DNA from: JAHEKB01 sp049115575
GTDB lineage: Bacteria > Bacteroidota > Bacteroidia > NS11-12g > UBA9320
NCBI GenBank assembly: GCA_049115575.1
Contig: JAGDZU010000001.1
Span: 806,001-870,000 of the forward strand
Reading direction: 5' to 3'
DNA: 64,000 nucleotides
In this document: positions 62,228 through 64,000 of the stretch, piece after piece
Layout of the letters: every line of letters starts with the position of its first letter
Numbering within the stretch: the stretch's first letter is position 1
The notes under the pieces: model-generated
What the model saw: only the letters and a program-made list of their open reading frames with translations
Told to the model about the DNA's origin: nothing
Databases searched by the model: none
Translations under genes and position numbers: made by a program

Positions 62228-63861
62228 TGGAAGTATTAAGACTTCATAATTTCAGCGTTTGCTTTAAACAAGCTTCAGGAACATTCACGGCTGTAGATGA
62301 AATAAATCTCGTTCTAAATTCAGGTGAAATACTCGGTTTAATTGGAGAAAGTGGTTCAGGAAAATCAGTTGCGTCACAATCTATATGCAGGTTAATTCCA
62401 GAAGCCGAAATTAGCGGCGAATCTGTTTATGGCAATTCACAATCCAGCCAAGACATTCAGTTGATGAATTCAGAGGAGCTTAGAGCTCTTAGGAAGAGGG
62501 AGATTGCTTATATCTTTCAAGAGCCAATGACTGCCCTTAATCCCTTAATAAATTGTGGTAAGCAGATTGCGGAAAGTTTATCAGATAAAACGGATTTAGA
62601 TAAACAGATTATAAGCCTCCTAGAAAAAGTAGAATTATCCGATACGTTAAGAATCATGAAAGCATACCCACATGAATTGTCTGGTGGTCAAAGACAGCGT
62701 ATCATGATTGCTATGGCATTGGCCAAGTCTCCTCAAATACTGATTGCTGACGAGCCCACTACTGCTTTGGATATCGCGGTACAAAACGAAGTATTAGGCC
62801 TGCTTAAAAAACTGGCCAAAAATGATAAACTCGCAATACTTTTCATAACACACGATTTACTTTCATTGAAGAATTTTGCCGATAGAATTGCTGTAATGTA
62901 TAAAGGTAAAATAGTGGAAACGGAACAAACAAATGCGCTTCTTAATTCCGCTCAACACCCTTATACTAAAGCACTTTTAGAAAGTAGAGCCAATTATTCT
63001 AAAAAGGGTAAAGAACTGGCAGAAATTGGTGATTTACTCTATGAAGAAAATGGAGAATTAAAGTATAGAGAGGTAACCAAATCAGCTCTATCCCTAAATG
63101 ACAAAGCCACTGATCAAGCCATAATAAGCATTAAAGGGTTAACCAAATGGCATACTAAAAAATCCTTATTCAAAAAAAGAGATACCGTTGTTTTAAAAGA
63201 GGTAAGTCTCAATTTATACCAAGGGGATTCTTTTGGCCTTGTTGGCGAGAGTGGCTCTGGGAAAAGTACACTAGCAAAGGTTCTTTTAAGAATTTGGAAA
63301 CACAATAAGGGTGAAGTTCTTGTCAATGGAAAAAAAATTGACACTTTAAAAAATTTAGATCAGGACATACAACTTGTTTTTCAAGATCCATATTCTTCTT
63401 TAAATCCGAAACACCGAATAGGAGAAGCTCTTAAAGAGGTTTTTAAAACTTCTAAAGATAAGGTTAGCAAAAATGAAATATTGGAATTATTAGTAAAGGT
63501 GGGCTTAGATCACACAGCTTACGACAAGTATCCTCATGAATTCTCCGGAGGGCAAAGACAGAGAATTTGTATAGCCAAAGCGCTTGCAAAGAGAGCTCAA
63601 ATCTTGGTGCTTGATGAAGCTGTTTCTGCACTAGATGTAAGTGTACAGGCTAAGATTCTAAACCTATTGAACAAATTAAAAATAGAAGAGGGCTTAACTT
63701 ATTTGCTCATTTCCCATGACATGAATGTAATCAGCTATTTTTGCAACAGAATTGCGGTTTTACGTCATGGAGAAATCCAAGACTATGGAAACACTGATGA
63801 ATTAATCAAGAACCCCAATTCTGAATACACACGCTCTTTACTAAAGGAGAGCATATATTGA
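62227..63861 (+). CDS. Double-ATPase ABC transporter protein (DppD-DppF fusion, YejF-like)
   Basis: 544 residues from GTG. Two complete nucleotide-binding domains in tandem (1-260 and about 290-544). Each has Walker A G-E-S-G-S-G-K-S, signature S-G-G-Q-R-Q-R, Walker B (A-D-E-P-T-T-A-L-D and L-D-E-A-V-S-A-L-D) and a switch His (T-H-D, S-H-D). The P-H-E-L/F-S-G-G-Q context and C-terminal oligopeptide extension Q-H-P-Y-T-K-A-L-L mark peptide/nickel importers. No permease or binding-protein gene lies in the window. Confidence 0.93.
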   Translation: MEVLRLHNFSVCFKQASGTFTAVDEINLVLNSGEILGLIGESGSGKSVASQSICRLIPEAEISGESVYGNSQSSQDIQLMNSEELRALRKREIAYIFQEPMTALNPLINCGKQIAESLSDKTDLDKQIISLLEKVELSDTLRIMKAYPHELSGGQRQRIMIAMALAKSPQILIADEPTTALDIAVQNEVLGLLKKLAKNDKLAILFITHDLLSLKNFADRIAVMYKGKIVETEQTNALLNSAQHPYTKALLESRANYSKKGKELAEIGDLLYEENGELKYREVTKSALSLNDKATDQAIISIKGLTKWHTKKSLFKKRDTVVLKEVSLNLYQGDSFGLVGESGSGKSTLAKVLLRIWKHNKGEVLVNGKKIDTLKNLDQDIQLVFQDPYSSLNPKHRIGEALKEVFKTSKDKVSKNEILELLVKVGLDHTAYDKYPHEFSGGQRQRICIAKALAKRAQILVLDEAVSALDVSVQAKILNLLNKLKIEEGLTYLLISHDMNVISYFCNRIAVLRHGEIQDYGNTDELIKNPNSEYTRSLLKESIY

Positions 63862-63865
63862 AATA

Positions 63866-64000
63866 TTGAAGAAAAAGAATAAAAGGTTCAGACAATCAGA
63901 CGCTTACAAGCAGGTTCTGCAATTTCTGATCAACAACGCTAATAAAGCGTACAATCACAGACAAATTTCCTCCAAACTAGACCGTCCTGCCCCAAAGGAT
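63866..64000 (+). CDS. Probable ribonuclease R, N-terminal fragment (cut by window end)
   Basis: 45 codons, open to the last base. Start taken at the TTG at 63866, four bases after the ABC gene stop; no ATG is available. The basic beginning (K-K-K-N-K-R-F-R) and the helix-turn-helix-like Y-N-H-R-Q-I-S-S-K-L resemble the N-terminus of Bacteroidota RNase R, a 3'-5' exoribonuclease of structured RNA. Only this short piece is visible, so the call is tentative. Confidence 0.5.
   Translation, partial: MKKKNKRFRQSDAYKQVLQFLINNANKAYNHRQISSKLDRPAPKD

Noticed and set aside
1..64000. tRNA, rRNA or riboswitch genes
   Set aside because: All gaps between genes are below 300 bp and none shows a cloverleaf-like fold with a TTC-type loop or a recognised riboswitch core, including those before ribH and trpS.

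Overview
The window comes from a low-GC member of the Bacteroidota, most likely order Flavobacteriales; the family is uncertain. Four things point there. It carries the type IX secretion / gliding core gldK-gldL-gldM-gldN behind a PorP/SprF-like gene. It encodes large PKD-repeat proteins that end in the Por-type C-terminal sorting domain. Many start codons lie just downstream of the Bacteroidota -7 promoter box TAnnTTTG. Shine-Dalgarno sites are largely missing and TTG/GTG starts are common. Coding density is very high: no gap reaches 300 bp, and I see no tRNA, rRNA, CRISPR or insertion sequence.

Layout. 1-5.3 kb: 3' part of a giant PKD surface protein. 5.3-12.2 kb: RqcH-like NFACT protein, methionine aminopeptidase, TfoX-domain protein, omega-amidase, a TraB/GumN protein with an acidic tandem repeat, and HtpG. 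12.3-23.3 kb: a translationally coupled three-gene operon encoding an outer-membrane barrel, a 2442-residue exported protein with about 900 residues of coiled coil, and an exported fibronectin-III protein. I recognise no described system here and regard it as the best candidate for something new. 23.4-30.3 kb: tryptophan 2,3-dioxygenase, PIN-PhoH ATPase, a secreted protein, and a phosphate pair (OprO/P-type porin plus Na/Pi cotransporter). 30.4-37.5 kb: SSAT-like acetyltransferase, rhomboid protease, S1/P1-like phospholipase/nuclease, a PKD protein with a CxxCH motif, a dienoyl-CoA-reductase-like SDR and a VWA protein. 37.5-40.2 kb: membrane J-protein, then a PlsC-like and a GNAT acyltransferase that probably make an N-acyl aminolipid. 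40.2-40.45 kb: repeat-bearing intergenic patch. 40.45-45.0 kb: TonB-dependent receptor, rpe, DciA-like, recF. 45.0-52.4 kb: pdhA, TPR anchor protein, ribH, unknown secreted protein, deoxynucleoside kinase, trpS, ABC exporter, truA. 52.5-54.2 kb: formiminotransferase-cyclodeaminase. 54.3-59.95 kb: porP-gldK-gldL-gldM-gldN. 60.0-64.0 kb: a four-helix-bundle gene bounded by a perfect 13-bp inverted repeat, thiolase, DUF4293, a double-ATPase ABC protein, and the 5' end of a probable RNase R gene.

How it fits together. The T9SS core at 54-60 kb would export cargo such as the two CTD-bearing PKD proteins. The recF/dciA pair serves replication and repair, the porin and NptA pair phosphate entry, and the PlsC/GNAT pair membrane aminolipids. 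Most remaining genes are ordinary housekeeping functions.
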